Origin: Larimichthys crocea
Taxonomy: Eukaryota > Chordata > Actinopteri > Sciaenidae
Reading direction: 5' to 3'
Length of the DNA: 64,000 bases
Assembly (NCBI RefSeq): GCF_000972845.2
Contig: NC_040033.1
Span: 7,028,726 to 7,092,725, forward strand
Shown one piece after another: positions 9,801-16,939 of this stretch. The first letter of the stretch is position 1, and each line of letters begins with the position of its first letter. The notes beneath the pieces are model-generated. The model made no database searches, was not told the origin of the DNA, and worked only from the letters and a program-made list of their open reading frames with translations. The position numbers and the translations under genes were made by a program.

Positions 9801-11941
9801 ATGGAAACGATTCATCTTGACTCTTTGGTAAACAGGGAGTTACAGTCTGACCTGTCTGCGTCTCTTTGCTCTCTGGCATCTTGTCCCAGCTCCTCTGGCC
9901 CGGTCTGTGGTTTTGATGATGTGTCCTCCTCCCTCCTCTGGCTGCCTGCAGTGGTGTGTGTCGTCCTGAGCCTCGTCCAGCTTTACTGGCAGGATCCTGA
10001 GATGACCTGCCGTGGCCAGAGGAGTCGTCTTGTTGGACGCCGGCCACCATCTCTGGGCCTGCTTCGCCTTGAGTTGGCGGTTTGATCGGCCCTTGTCGTC
10101 GCTTTGGCTCAGTGTACTTCCTCTGGTGGTGATCGTGTTGAAAGTCTGGACCTGTCCTGCTCCTCAGAGTCCTTTCCCTGATGTCTGAAGGGGGGTTTTC
10201 ACCTTTGTTGTCATACGATCTTTGACCCGCACCCTTTTCGTTTTGTTGTCCTCTTCGCTGCTCCTGGCTGAACTTCCTGGGTTTTTTAGCCAGGTCTTCA
10301 TTGGTTTGTTCCAAATTCCTGCTCACATCTTCCCTTCGCCAGTTGGGTCCATCAGGTCCATCCATGGGATGCAGCCCTGAGTGAAAGGCACCCGCACCTC
10401 TATTGTTACCACTATACGAACCAGAGTCACCTCCACCTCTTTGCCACCACGAGCTGGAGCCCCCATAATTCCCATTTACACCTCTATTCCCTTCTCTCCT
10501 CCCTCTGCCTCTGCCTCGCCTTCTGGCTCCATCGTCTTCATGGTATGGAGGATGCTGATGCGACGCATAATTTGAATTATCTTGGCTAAACAAGGGTTTG
10601 AAGCCCTGCTGAAACTGTCCATATGGTTGAGAAGGATCATAACTATTACTGTTCAGGTTTCTGTCGTTGTTGTGTCTCGGCCGGCCTCTTCGCGATCTGT
10701 GCTGATATGATTTTTGACGTGACGCCTCATCTGGATTGAGGTCAGGTGGGTCTGCAAATGAAAAGTGACAGTGTCAAAGGCCTGAAGCTGTGTGTGGAGA
10801 ACAACAACGCAGTAACAGCTCTGTCCTGGACTCCACAGAGGAAGTGGAAGGAGAGGAGGATGACATCCACCATGAACAACTCCTCTCACCTCCTGCATGA
10901 GACTGTGGAGGCCTTAAACAGCTCCTTCAGCAACCGACTGATACTCCACCATGTAAGAAGGAGCTCTGCCAAAGGTCAGACTCAGCAACTTTATGACTTT
11001 CCGTTATAGATTTCTTATTTATGATTAATTTCTTATCAACCGTGTGTATACGAGCTGCTGTGACAAGTGTGGGATCTCATCTAAGCTATGAGAGCCTAAA
11101 ATAATAGACATACCCTGATATATAAAAACTAAACTTACTACTTTACTTATTATTTATTCTTTAAAATGTTTCTGTCGATTCACTACTGCCTTAAAAACAA
11201 TTATTTTCAAGATGATGCAAGTCATTAGGTAACCAGTTACATAATTTAGAGATAATAACCAGCGACATTAACAATAATAAGACTATTACAGTATTATATC
11301 ACCTTTACAAACATACAGTTACAATGGTATACAATACAGATATTAAAAATACAGATTTCCTATCTAAAAACTATCAGACGCACACACAGGTGCTGCTACA
11401 AGCTATAACTAGGTGTTTCGGCTTAAAGAGTGACCATGTTAACTGGTGACCGTTAGCCGGTTGTCATAGTTACAGGTGACAGGTATTGGGAAAACATAAA
11501 GGTGAATATGTAGCTGTCAAAAAAAACAAAAACAACAAAGACGAATCAGGTGTGTTTATTTTAAATTAACTTCAACTTTAAACTAATCAAAGAAGGCATT
11601 CACGGGGACAGCTACCTGTTTTTCAAACCGCTGTCGTAACGGTCACCAGTTAACACGGTCACTCGTTATACCGAAACACACGCTAATGTCTATTAGCCCC
11701 CGGTGGTGTTTCAAAGTTCACGGTCACGTGTTAGTGAGCGAGCCTGTGCTCGTGCTAACGTTAGCACACCTTTAGCGAGCTGAACCTGAGTAAGATCAGC
11801 AGCTAATGCTACTTCGAAGCTAAGGTTGGCTACAAGAGAAGCTAACTTAACGTACAGTGGGTGTTTGAGCGGGAAGTGAAGCGTTACTGTTACATCAAAC
11901 GTTACATTAGCGTGTCAGTTACCTGAGCTACCCTCAGCCAT
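699..11941 (-). CDS. nfx1: nfx1: transcriptional repressor NF-X1 (22 coding exons visible, 3' end missing)
   Basis: Spliced gene read on the minus strand. Coding exons in transcript order: 11941-11923, 10751-9852, 9090-8923, 8657-8586, 8503-8398, 8188-8117, 8045-7906, 7825-7726, 7640-7423, 6908-6811, 6720-6690, 6610-6528, 6224-6116, 5913-5794, 5718-5639, 5550-5320, 4865-4792, 4580-4479, 4200-4063, 3983-3917, 1036-891 and 803-699. All use GT-AG and join in frame to about 1,059 codons, near the roughly 1,120 of mammalian NFX1. Order of domains: Gly/Arg/Gln-rich N-terminus (7-306), C4HC3-type RING (about 320-380), a long run of NF-X1 Cys/His fingers (about 395-860), and R3H (about 985-1040). In mammals NFX1 binds X-box promoters (MHC class II, hTERT) and, with poly(A)-binding protein, affects mRNA stability; the RING is E3-ligase-like. 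Gene identity is very clear. The last C-terminal exon is not found here. Confidence 0.95.
891..1036 (-). CDS. nfx1: nfx1 coding exon 21: R3H domain
   Basis: 146 bp. [20 protein letters not shown] then [10 protein letters not shown]. The R-K-I-I-H core is the R-x3-H signature that gives the single-stranded nucleic-acid-binding domain its name. GTGAGA donor, phase 2. Confidence 0.95.
1440..1662 (-). mobile_element. tRNA-derived SINE, reverse orientation
   Basis: Read on the minus strand, it starts with a tRNA-like head. An A-box-like TGACTGTGAGTATAG is followed about 45 bp later by a good B-box, GGTTCGATCC. The body then contains the CACCATCAGTGTGTGAATG words seen in a widespread fish tRNA-SINE. 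It is old, with many substitutions. It lies in nfx1 intron 20. Confidence 0.65.
3859..3872 (+). promoter_or_regulatory. CTCF-like core motif
   Basis: CCACCAGGGGGAGC fits the CTCF core CCASYAGRKGGCRS at 13 of 14 positions. It lies about 45 bp outside nfx1 exon 20. Occupancy is not shown by sequence. Confidence 0.4.
3917..3983 (-). CDS. nfx1: nfx1 coding exon 20
   Basis: 67 bp. Encodes [13 protein letters not shown] then L-A-N-K, the helical linker before R3H. TTCCAG acceptor, GTAAGA donor, phase 0. Confidence 0.93.
4063..4200 (-). CDS. nfx1: nfx1 coding exon 19
   Basis: 138 bp. Encodes [20 protein letters not shown] and S-S-D-P-F-N-V-R-S, then D-S-L-K-E-D-A-R, conserved with mammals. Confidence 0.93.
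4479..4580 (-). CDS. nfx1: nfx1 coding exon 18
   Basis: 102 bp. Encodes [16 protein letters not shown] then L-L-T-K-K-E-M-K-Q, between the zinc-finger block and the R3H domain. GTAGAG donor. Confidence 0.93.
4792..4865 (-). CDS. nfx1: nfx1 coding exon 17
   Basis: 74 bp. Encodes [16 protein letters not shown] then T-S-S-Y-Q-R, aligning with the mammalian C-E-C-G-R-R-K-E segment. TTCGCAG acceptor, GTCAGT donor. Confidence 0.92.
5320..5550 (-). CDS. nfx1: nfx1 coding exon 16: last NF-X1 fingers
   Basis: 231 bp, 77 codons, phase 0 at both ends. [32 protein letters not shown], then [16 protein letters not shown] donor. Confidence 0.94.
5639..5718 (-). CDS. nfx1: nfx1 coding exon 15
   Basis: 80 bp. 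Encodes [20 protein letters not shown], then K-H-E and a GTAACC donor, phase 0. Confidence 0.95.
5794..5913 (-). CDS. nfx1: nfx1 coding exon 14
   Basis: 120 bp. Encodes [22 protein letters not shown] and H-E-C-D-H-P, very close to mammalian NFX1. TTTGTAG acceptor, GTGAGA donor. Confidence 0.95.
6116..6224 (-). CDS. nfx1: nfx1 coding exon 13: NF-X1 finger 6
   Basis: 109 bp. Encodes [15 protein letters not shown] and [23 protein letters not shown] donor, phase 1. Confidence 0.95.
6528..6610 (-). CDS. nfx1: nfx1 coding exon 12: NF-X1 finger 5
   Basis: 83 bp. [18 protein letters not shown] is nearly the mammalian sequence, followed by G-E-L-C-C-V and a GTGAGT donor. Confidence 0.95.
6690..6720 (-). 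CDS. nfx1: nfx1 coding exon 11 (31-bp microexon)
   Basis: Encodes [10 protein letters not shown], needed to join exon 10 (phase 0) to exon 12 (phase 1). Flanked by TTTCCAG and GTAAGA. The peptide corresponds to the mammalian E-L-P-C-T-S segment. Confidence 0.88.
6811..6908 (-). CDS. nfx1: nfx1 coding exon 10: NF-X1 finger 4
   Basis: 98 bp. [14 protein letters not shown] followed by [10 protein letters not shown]. Long T-rich acceptor tract; GTACGC donor, phase 0. Confidence 0.93.
7150..7230. repeat. fragment of the dispersed repeat seen at 9195 and 57600
   Basis: Shares GCAGCGTGACGT, GGGCTGCGTT, TAAACTTCTGAATCTG and CGCAGTA words with the copies at 9195-9700 and 57600-58180. Lies in nfx1 intron 9. 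The rest of this intron (6909-7150 and 7230-7422) has nothing recognisable. Confidence 0.45.
7423..7640 (-). CDS. nfx1: nfx1 coding exon 9: NF-X1 finger 3 and linker
   Basis: 218 bp. [20 protein letters not shown], then [10 protein letters not shown] and [14 protein letters not shown], as in mammalian NFX1. GTAAGA donor, phase 1. Confidence 0.94.
7726..7825 (-). CDS. nfx1: nfx1 coding exon 8
   Basis: 100 bp. Encodes [15 protein letters not shown], an acidic Ser-rich linker, then F-S-C-Q-K-I-C. GTAAGT donor. Confidence 0.92.
7906..8045 (-). CDS. nfx1: nfx1 coding exon 7: NF-X1 finger 2
   Basis: 140 bp. [21 protein letters not shown] and [11 protein letters not shown] follow the NF-X1 finger pattern. 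GTGAGT donor leaves phase 1. Confidence 0.93.
8117..8188 (-). CDS. nfx1: nfx1 coding exon 6
   Basis: 72 bp. Encodes [13 protein letters not shown] then [10 protein letters not shown], the end of NF-X1 finger 1. Polypyrimidine-CAG acceptor, GTACTC donor, phase 2 on both sides. Confidence 0.93.
8398..8503 (-). CDS. nfx1: nfx1 coding exon 5: first NF-X1 fingers
   Basis: 106 bp. Encodes [20 protein letters not shown] followed by C-N-H-P-C-N, the beginning of the first NF-X1 Cys/His motif. GTGAGC donor, phase 2. Confidence 0.93.
8586..8657 (-). CDS. nfx1: nfx1 coding exon 4: RING finger, last cysteine pair
   Basis: Encodes [11 protein letters not shown], the last zinc ligands of the RING, then S-Y-T-C-F-C-G that starts the NF-X1 repeat region. 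GTGAGT donor. An alternative acceptor 6 bp earlier would start the exon at 8663, also in frame. Confidence 0.9.
8923..9090 (-). CDS. nfx1: nfx1 coding exon 3: RING finger, first part
   Basis: Encodes the start of the [13 protein letters not shown], then the [11 protein letters not shown] and L-N-C-I-K-K-W segments, ending S-P-A-S-Q-A-D. Two donors 6 bp apart (exon ends at 8923 or 8929) both keep phase 1; the true one cannot be fixed by eye. Confidence 0.9.
9195..9700. repeat. dispersed DNA-type repeat, copy in nfx1 intron 2
   Basis: About 500 bp that matches 57600-58180 over most of its length, with shared blocks such as AACCATCGGACACAAACCAA, TGTCTCTATTTTGCAGC, GGAGTTTAGTCCATGAAT and CCACCTGGATAGTCTC. 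It has no coding capacity and is probably a non-autonomous DNA transposon. Confidence 0.7.
9852..10751 (-). CDS. nfx1: nfx1 coding exon 2: low-complexity N-terminal region
   Basis: 900 bp, TTTGCAG acceptor and GTCAGA donor, both phase 1. It encodes residues 7-306: first [11 protein letters not shown], then an Arg/Asn/Gln-rich stretch, an [10 protein letters not shown] basic run, a Gly/Ser/Trp patch, and a long hydrophilic tail ending K-E-T-Q-T-G like the mammalian exon. It is predicted disordered and has no Cys/His finger. The open frame continues to 9775 as intron read-through. Confidence 0.92.
10752..11922 (-). other. nfx1 intron 1
   Basis: The portion 10752-11400 shows no recognisable feature except AT-rich DNA. 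The portion 11413-11679 is a fold-back element described separately. The portion beyond that is promoter-proximal CpG-containing DNA. Confidence 0.7.
11413..11679. mobile_element. fold-back (MITE-like) element with about 45-bp inverted ends
   Basis: The left end begins GTGTTTCGGCTTAAAGAGTG. The right end, reverse complemented, reads GTGTTTCGGTATAACGAGTG, and both continue through GTGTTAACTGGTGACCGTTA-like sequence. A second shorter inverted pair (TAGCTGTC / GACAGCTA) lies inside. No open frame. Target duplication is not clear. Confidence 0.65.
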
Positions 11942-12165
11942 TCAGTTTGAACTCCGGTTGGTGCTCCTCTCTCACACGCCACAGGTCTGACAACCGTATC
12001 CGGGTCCTCGGCGACAGTACCGGCTTTCCCACCCGTGTTCTGGTTCTGATACCGGGGACGAACTCCCCTCAAAGCGGCCGCTGTCCCTCTTTAACGCCCC
12101 TTATCGACGCTAGCTCCGATGCTAACACGGACTCTGTAACCGAACGTGAACCAAAACCGGAAACT
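11680..12165 (-). promoter_or_regulatory. nfx1: candidate nfx1 promoter and 5'UTR
   Basis: Relatively CpG-rich DNA around the nfx1 start codon, unlike the AT-rich flanks. It includes a CACGTG E-box at 11725-11730 (GGTCACGTG context), a perfect 16-bp palindrome at 11752-11767, and an ETS-like ACCGGAAAC near 12157. No TATA box was identified. The exact transcription start cannot be fixed from sequence. Confidence 0.5.
11923..11941 (-). CDS. nfx1: nfx1 coding exon 1 (start codon)
   Basis: ATG at 11941-11939 followed by A-E-G-S-S and a GTAACT donor, phase 1. The initial M-A-E matches the mammalian NFX1 start. Only 19 coding bases; the rest of the exon is 5'UTR. Confidence 0.85.
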
Positions 12166-12524
12166 CCGGTCAGTATTTTCAAAATAAAACTGAGTAACGT
12201 TATAGTTTTAAATATATAGTTTGGACTGCGAATTAACTAAATAACAGATCCAACAATTATTAGTTATTTGATATTAAAATATTTATTATTATCATTTATA
12301 TTTAGACTGATAATTCTGTTTATCTGCTGCCACACGGGATTTTACTGTTAGACTGTTGTTTCTGTTTATATTTTTAATTCTGTTCATGCCGCCATATTTA
12401 TACTATTTAAATCTTCTTATATATAATTCTTATATAGTCTTTCCTTGGATTTCTTTAGCTTGTATATTTTATATATTTTTTTACTTCTTTTACCTATATT
12501 TTATATTTCATGTTTATGCTGTTT

Positions 12525-12615
12525 GCACCGGGATAAGAGGGAAACGCAATTTTAATTCTCTGTATGTCCTGTACATATGACAGCATTGATAATAAAGTTG
12601 ACTTGACTTGACTTA
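12525..12615 (+). mobile_element. retroelement 3' end with TTGACTTGACTTGACTT tail
   Basis: CACCGGGATAAGAGGGAAACG, then CTCTGTATGTCCTGTACATA, then AATAAAGTTGACTTGACTTG. The same order occurs in reverse at 47405-47480. This is a common teleost non-LTR 3' terminus. Confidence 0.6.
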
Positions 12616-13025
12616 TTATTACAAATTTATTATGCATATATTGTACATGCTATGTATAAGGGGAACTTTTTCAGCCCAAAGGACCCCTTGGACAAGAGAC
12701 AGACCCCCACATTCATGTGTCACATTTTAAGCCTGGACTATAATTACTAACTAATTAACTTTATTCAACCTTATTAATTTACATACTGGGTTATTAGCCT
12801 ATATGTGTTTATGCTTAATAAAAAAAAGCTGCATAATTATTGTTGGTTATTAAATGCCAGCTGTGCGTCTTTGGACATTGGTCCACTGATTCAAAGAATG
12901 TTAAGTTTTCAGATGACCTGTGGGACAAGGCAATCGAAAGGATAAGCTCTTCTACTCAGCCCCATACAGTTTAAGGTTAACAGGAAAGGCGAACACATTT
13001 AACAGTCAACACTACTATAGTACAG

Positions 13026-13039
13026 CCACAAGGTGGCGC
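13026..13039 (+). promoter_or_regulatory. CTCF-like core motif in the intergenic region
   Basis: CCACAAGGTGGCGC matches the CTCF core at 13 of 14 positions. It sits between the two divergent genes and has the same orientation as the site at 3859. Confidence 0.4.
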
Positions 13040-13341
13040 TCTGTGTTTGGATTAGTACAACAGAAACTGGCTGATAATGGAGGAAAACAATAATTATTAG
13101 ATTGTTAGATCCCTGTGCAACATACATTATAGTTTTGCATATGTTTATGCACTTTAATACAGATGTGAAGTTAATATTACTTCTTATCTATTATAAGTCT
13201 AACACTGGACAGCTCAGCATTAAGAACACTAACTGTGTCACAGCACTACACTCAAACCATAGATATTACGGTATAAATAGATATGAATACTATATAAAGA
13301 GCATATACCACACTATTTAAAGTATTGATAGTAGGAGTAAA

Positions 13342-13850
13342 GTGATAACTGATGAAGAAGGTCAGCTCTGTGCTGACTCTCTGCAGCTGGCTGTAGAGAG
13401 AAGGATGCTCCATAAACTTCTCAACAATAACTCACATCCACCACATGACCTCCTGATGAAGCAGCAGAGCAGATTCAGCCGGAGACTCCTGCACCTCCAC
13501 TGTGAAATGGGCCGCTGCAGGAAGTCATTCCTGCCTGCTGCCATCCTTCTTCTGAGATCAATAAAGTACTGTAACTATGTGTACACAGGGAGTGTCAGTC
13601 CTGCTACTATAGCAGCAGTGCTGGATGATTGCATTTTTGCAGACAGGGTGACTGGTGATTTACAGAAAACGAAAAATATAAAGTCTGCCACAGTAGCAGC
13701 AGTCCTCTTTGTCTAATGGCCTTTTATATTAAAGCCCAAATAGATGTTGTATTACACATTGTTGATGTGTGGCTGTCCTGCTGCAAACGCTCTCGGGGAC
13801 AATACAACTTTGAATGGATTGAATTATATTGAATTGAATATTTAAGAGGT
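13342..13850 (+). pseudogene. non-LTR retrotransposon C-terminal remnant and 3' end
   Basis: An open stretch from 13342 reads L-H-K-L-L-N-N-N-S-H-P-P-H-D, then F-S-R-R-L-L-H-L-H-C and R-C-R-K-S-F-L-P-A-A-I, a pattern found at the C-terminus of jockey/L1-type ORF2 proteins. Downstream, GGGACAATACAACTTTGAAT followed by GAATTGAAT repeats looks like a 3' tail. Only the end of the element remains. Confidence 0.6.
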
Positions 13851-13951
13851 GGATTAGCTTGACCATACACACTCTGAGGGACAGAAACGTGAGAACCAGT
13901 TATTCCACAGATCCATTAAAACCTGAATTATCTGTAAACAATAGATAAAAT

Positions 13952-14125
13952 TAACCTATAATACAGTAAACACACATTAAATTGAACCTATACACAGTAA
14001 ACATACATTTAAGTTAACCTATACACAGTAAACATACATTAAATTGAACCTTTATACAATAAACATACATTAAATTGGACCTATACACAGTAAACATACA
14101 TTAAATTGAACCTATACACACCTAA
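13952..14125. repeat. 31-bp minisatellite, about 5 units
   Basis: Unit begins AACCTATACACAGTAAACAT and continues ACATTAAATTG. Copies differ by a few substitutions and small indels (for example TTTATACAATAAAC in one). Confidence 0.8.
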
Positions 14126-14350
14126 GATATTTACAAATAGAAAACTATATAAAAAGTTAAAATAGACAAATACAATATAGCAATAAGAATTAGAACTTCA
14201 AACATAGATAAATAATTTATACATACATTTAAATTAGGCATGTGGCAGAGGTAGTGCAAAGTGACAATGACAGAATGATAACAGATGTTTCAAACTCATA
14301 AAATGTTTATATGGACACATACATGTCAGTTCATCTCCATTGAAACCCAT

Positions 14351-14443
<93 letters not shown>
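14351..14443. repeat. (GATA)n microsatellite, about 23 units
   Basis: Uninterrupted TAGA/GATA run of about 93 bp. Confidence 0.97.
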
Positions 14444-14879
14444 GTCACTTTTTCCCTTTAAGTGACAGTCAGCTGAACCAAAGTGAAATAAAGTGATCTG
14501 ACAGTAGGGGACACTGGTGCAAACTCACTATAAACCAACTGTTTTATCAGCCTAGGAAAATGAATGTAATGACCAGCAGCAGCAGCAGCACATGATGATC
14601 CATTTGGTTGAGCTGGTGTTAACTTTAAACCAAACAAGAAGCCACAAAAAAACATTAATGTCATATGAAAAAATGAATTAAAATAAGCTTTAGGTTGATG
14701 TTTTGTAGCTTTTGACGGCAGTTACGCCCAATTGACAGTATTCATGTGGGCTCCTGTTCTTCTAAAGATGCTCAGGACTGTAAATGTGTTGCTAAACTGT
14801 CAAACAAACCGAACATTAATGTGTTTTTCGTCCTGTAAATCGCTGTTTTCTGTTGCGGGCCTACAGTCCTGCAGTCACA

Positions 14880-14985
14880 CAGATTCCAGCTCACGCATGC
14901 GCGCTGGCTCCGTCAATACATCCCTGGGTGGGAGCGAGCTGCGTGAAGTTACCGCCAATGGCGCCAAATGACCGGAAACTAGCTG
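14880..14985. promoter_or_regulatory. orphan promoter-like motif cluster
   Basis: Within 100 CpG-containing bases in an AT-rich background: ACGCATGCGCGC (NRF1-like, 14894), GCCAATGG (CCAAT box), TGGCGCCAAA (E2F-like) and ACCGGAAAC (ETS-like). No gene has been placed here: it is about 2.7 kb from the asap1 ATG and 3 kb from nfx1. Confidence 0.35.
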
Positions 14986-15811
14986 TTTTGGCTTTCAAAA
15001 TAAGATAGTAAATTGCTTTTTTTAAATGCAAAAATAACTTCTCCTGTAACAATTTGATTTGATTGAACATCACCAGAGGCTCAATTTAGATGTTTATCGC
15101 TGCTTTTAACTTAAAAAAGAGTCTCACAAATGATTATTTGCTATTATATTTACAATATATAATATGTCATTTTTAAATTAACTGTAACCTTGGATAATAA
15201 AAAATACCGTCCACCCTGCAGCTTATATAGGCAATGTAAAGCAGTCTGAAATGCTTTAATCTTCCCTATTTTGTGGAGTCATACTCAAGTTGCCATTTAA
15301 CCACAATATCTTATATTAATATTAATAACATGTGACAAAAGGTGGCAGCTATTTTGTGCAATACAAGTGTGAATAAAAATAATAAATACATGTCAATATA
15401 AGAAAAAAAAAACGTGTACACTCTACTTTGTATTGAACAGATTTAGAAGATTTAAAATAATTAATAAATAAAATAAAAAACAGGTCAAACTTACACGTAC
15501 ACACTCAGTTAAGTTACAAATTAAATCTTACATATTTAAAAAGGAGTAGGAAGAAGTATAAACTTATTATTTATTCCTACCCCTTTTCCTGTACTTATAT
15601 TATTTATTATATATTGTTTTATTCTATTATGCTTATTATTAAACTATATTATATATAATATTATATTATAATATAAGTTATGCACTGTCTCTTGTAAATA
15701 CATTTCTGTATACATATACACATATTCATTTGCTTATGTGTTCATTGGCCTACTATATATTAAACTACTACTACTATACCTATAATATGTGATATTCAAA
15801 TTTCTAATTAC

Positions 15812-16055
15812 TTCTTCTTCTTCTCCTTTCGGCTTTTCCCTTCAGGGGTCGCCACAGCGAATCAGTTGCCTCCATCTAACTGGTCTTCTGCACTCTTCTC
15901 TCACACCAACTACCTTCATGTCCTCTTTCACTCAATTAATAAACCTCCTCTTGGTCTTCCTATCCATCCTGGTCACTCCCAAAGAGAACCTCAGCATTTT
16001 CATCTCGCTACCTCCCAGCTCTGCCTCCTGTCTTTTCCTCAGTGGCACGTCTCAC
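15812..16055. repeat. teleost dispersed repeat inserted in the tandem array
   Basis: Contains GGGGTCGCCACAGCGAATCA, then CTCACACCAACTACCTTCAT and GTCCTCTTTCACTCAATTAA, words of a very frequent fish interspersed repeat. Family name not assigned. Confidence 0.6.
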
Positions 16056-16099
16056 TACTAATAATAATAATTACTAAACGCTCATTTTAGTGTCATAAG

Positions 16100-16340
16100 G
16101 AACATCAACTCACTCTCACAACAAGTCTGCACTTAAAACCCACCTGTTTAAAAAGCCATTTCCATCTGATTAAATTTCATTGTCCTATTTTAACCTGTTT
16201 TAATGTTGTCTTTCTGTAATTTATACTTTTATGGTCTTTTTGTTTGTTTCTGTTATTTGCTGTCTACTCTCATTATTATTGTAAGATGTCCTTGGGTGAC
16301 AGAAAGGTGCCTATGAAATAAAGGTTTATTATTATTACAA
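16100..16340 (+). mobile_element. L2-like LINE 3' end
   Basis: CTGCACTTAAAACCCACCTG then TTTAAAAAGCCATTTCCA encodes the usual L-K-T-H-L-F-K-K end of the ORF. About 130 bp later, GATGTCCTTGGGTGACAGAA, GGTGCCTATGAAATAAAG and a TTATTATTATT tail complete a typical L2-type 3' terminus. Confidence 0.65.
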
Positions 16341-16939
16341 CAAATAAAATTACTAAACGCTCTTTTAAGTGTATTAATGTAATTAATAAAAAATAAATTA
16401 CTACTATACTATACCTAAATATATATTCAAATCTAATTACTACTACTATGATAATTACTAAACGCTCATTTTAGTGGAATTAAAATAAATAAATTTAATA
16501 CTACTATACTATACAATGATATTCAAATCTCTAATACTACTACTATGATAATTACTAAACGCTCATTTTATGTAATTAAAAAATAAATAATGTACTACTA
16601 TACTATATACCAAATATATGATATTCAAACCTCTAATTACTACTACATGATAATTACTAAAATCTCATTTAGTGTAAATAAAAAAAAAAATAAATCACTA
16701 CTAGGCAAAAAAACAAACAAATATACAAAAAAAACAATAGTGGTCATGTTGATTTATTTATTTATTTATTTATCATTATTATTTTTTATTTTTTATTTGA
16801 ATGTTTCTGCTGTTGAGGATGGAGGGAGGAGGGATGTTTGTGATGTTACTGTCCTTGTGATTGTATGTTTTCTTTAAAAAAAAACAACAACATATTGTTA
16901 AAAATAAAAAAAAATAATAAAATCACCACTCGGCTTTTA

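Larger units (their letters stand above)
15765..16690. repeat. AT-rich tandem array of about 100-bp units, interrupted
   Basis: The word ATTACTAAACGCTC recurs at about 16068, 16352, 16456, 16552 and (degenerate) 16652, each time with TACTACTATACTATA and GATATTCAAAT words at similar spacing. At least four units are contiguous from 16345. Two other sequences (15812-16055 and 16100-16340) lie inside the array. Confidence 0.7.

Noticed and set aside
9775..9851. Extension of the nfx1 exon 2 open frame beyond the donor
   Set aside because: The donor at 9851 joins in frame to the RING exon exactly as in mammals; the extra residues are intron read-through.
13952..14125. Possible CRISPR-like array (regular repeats)
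   Set aside because: The units are directly adjacent with no unique spacers, in a vertebrate intergenic region; it is a minisatellite.
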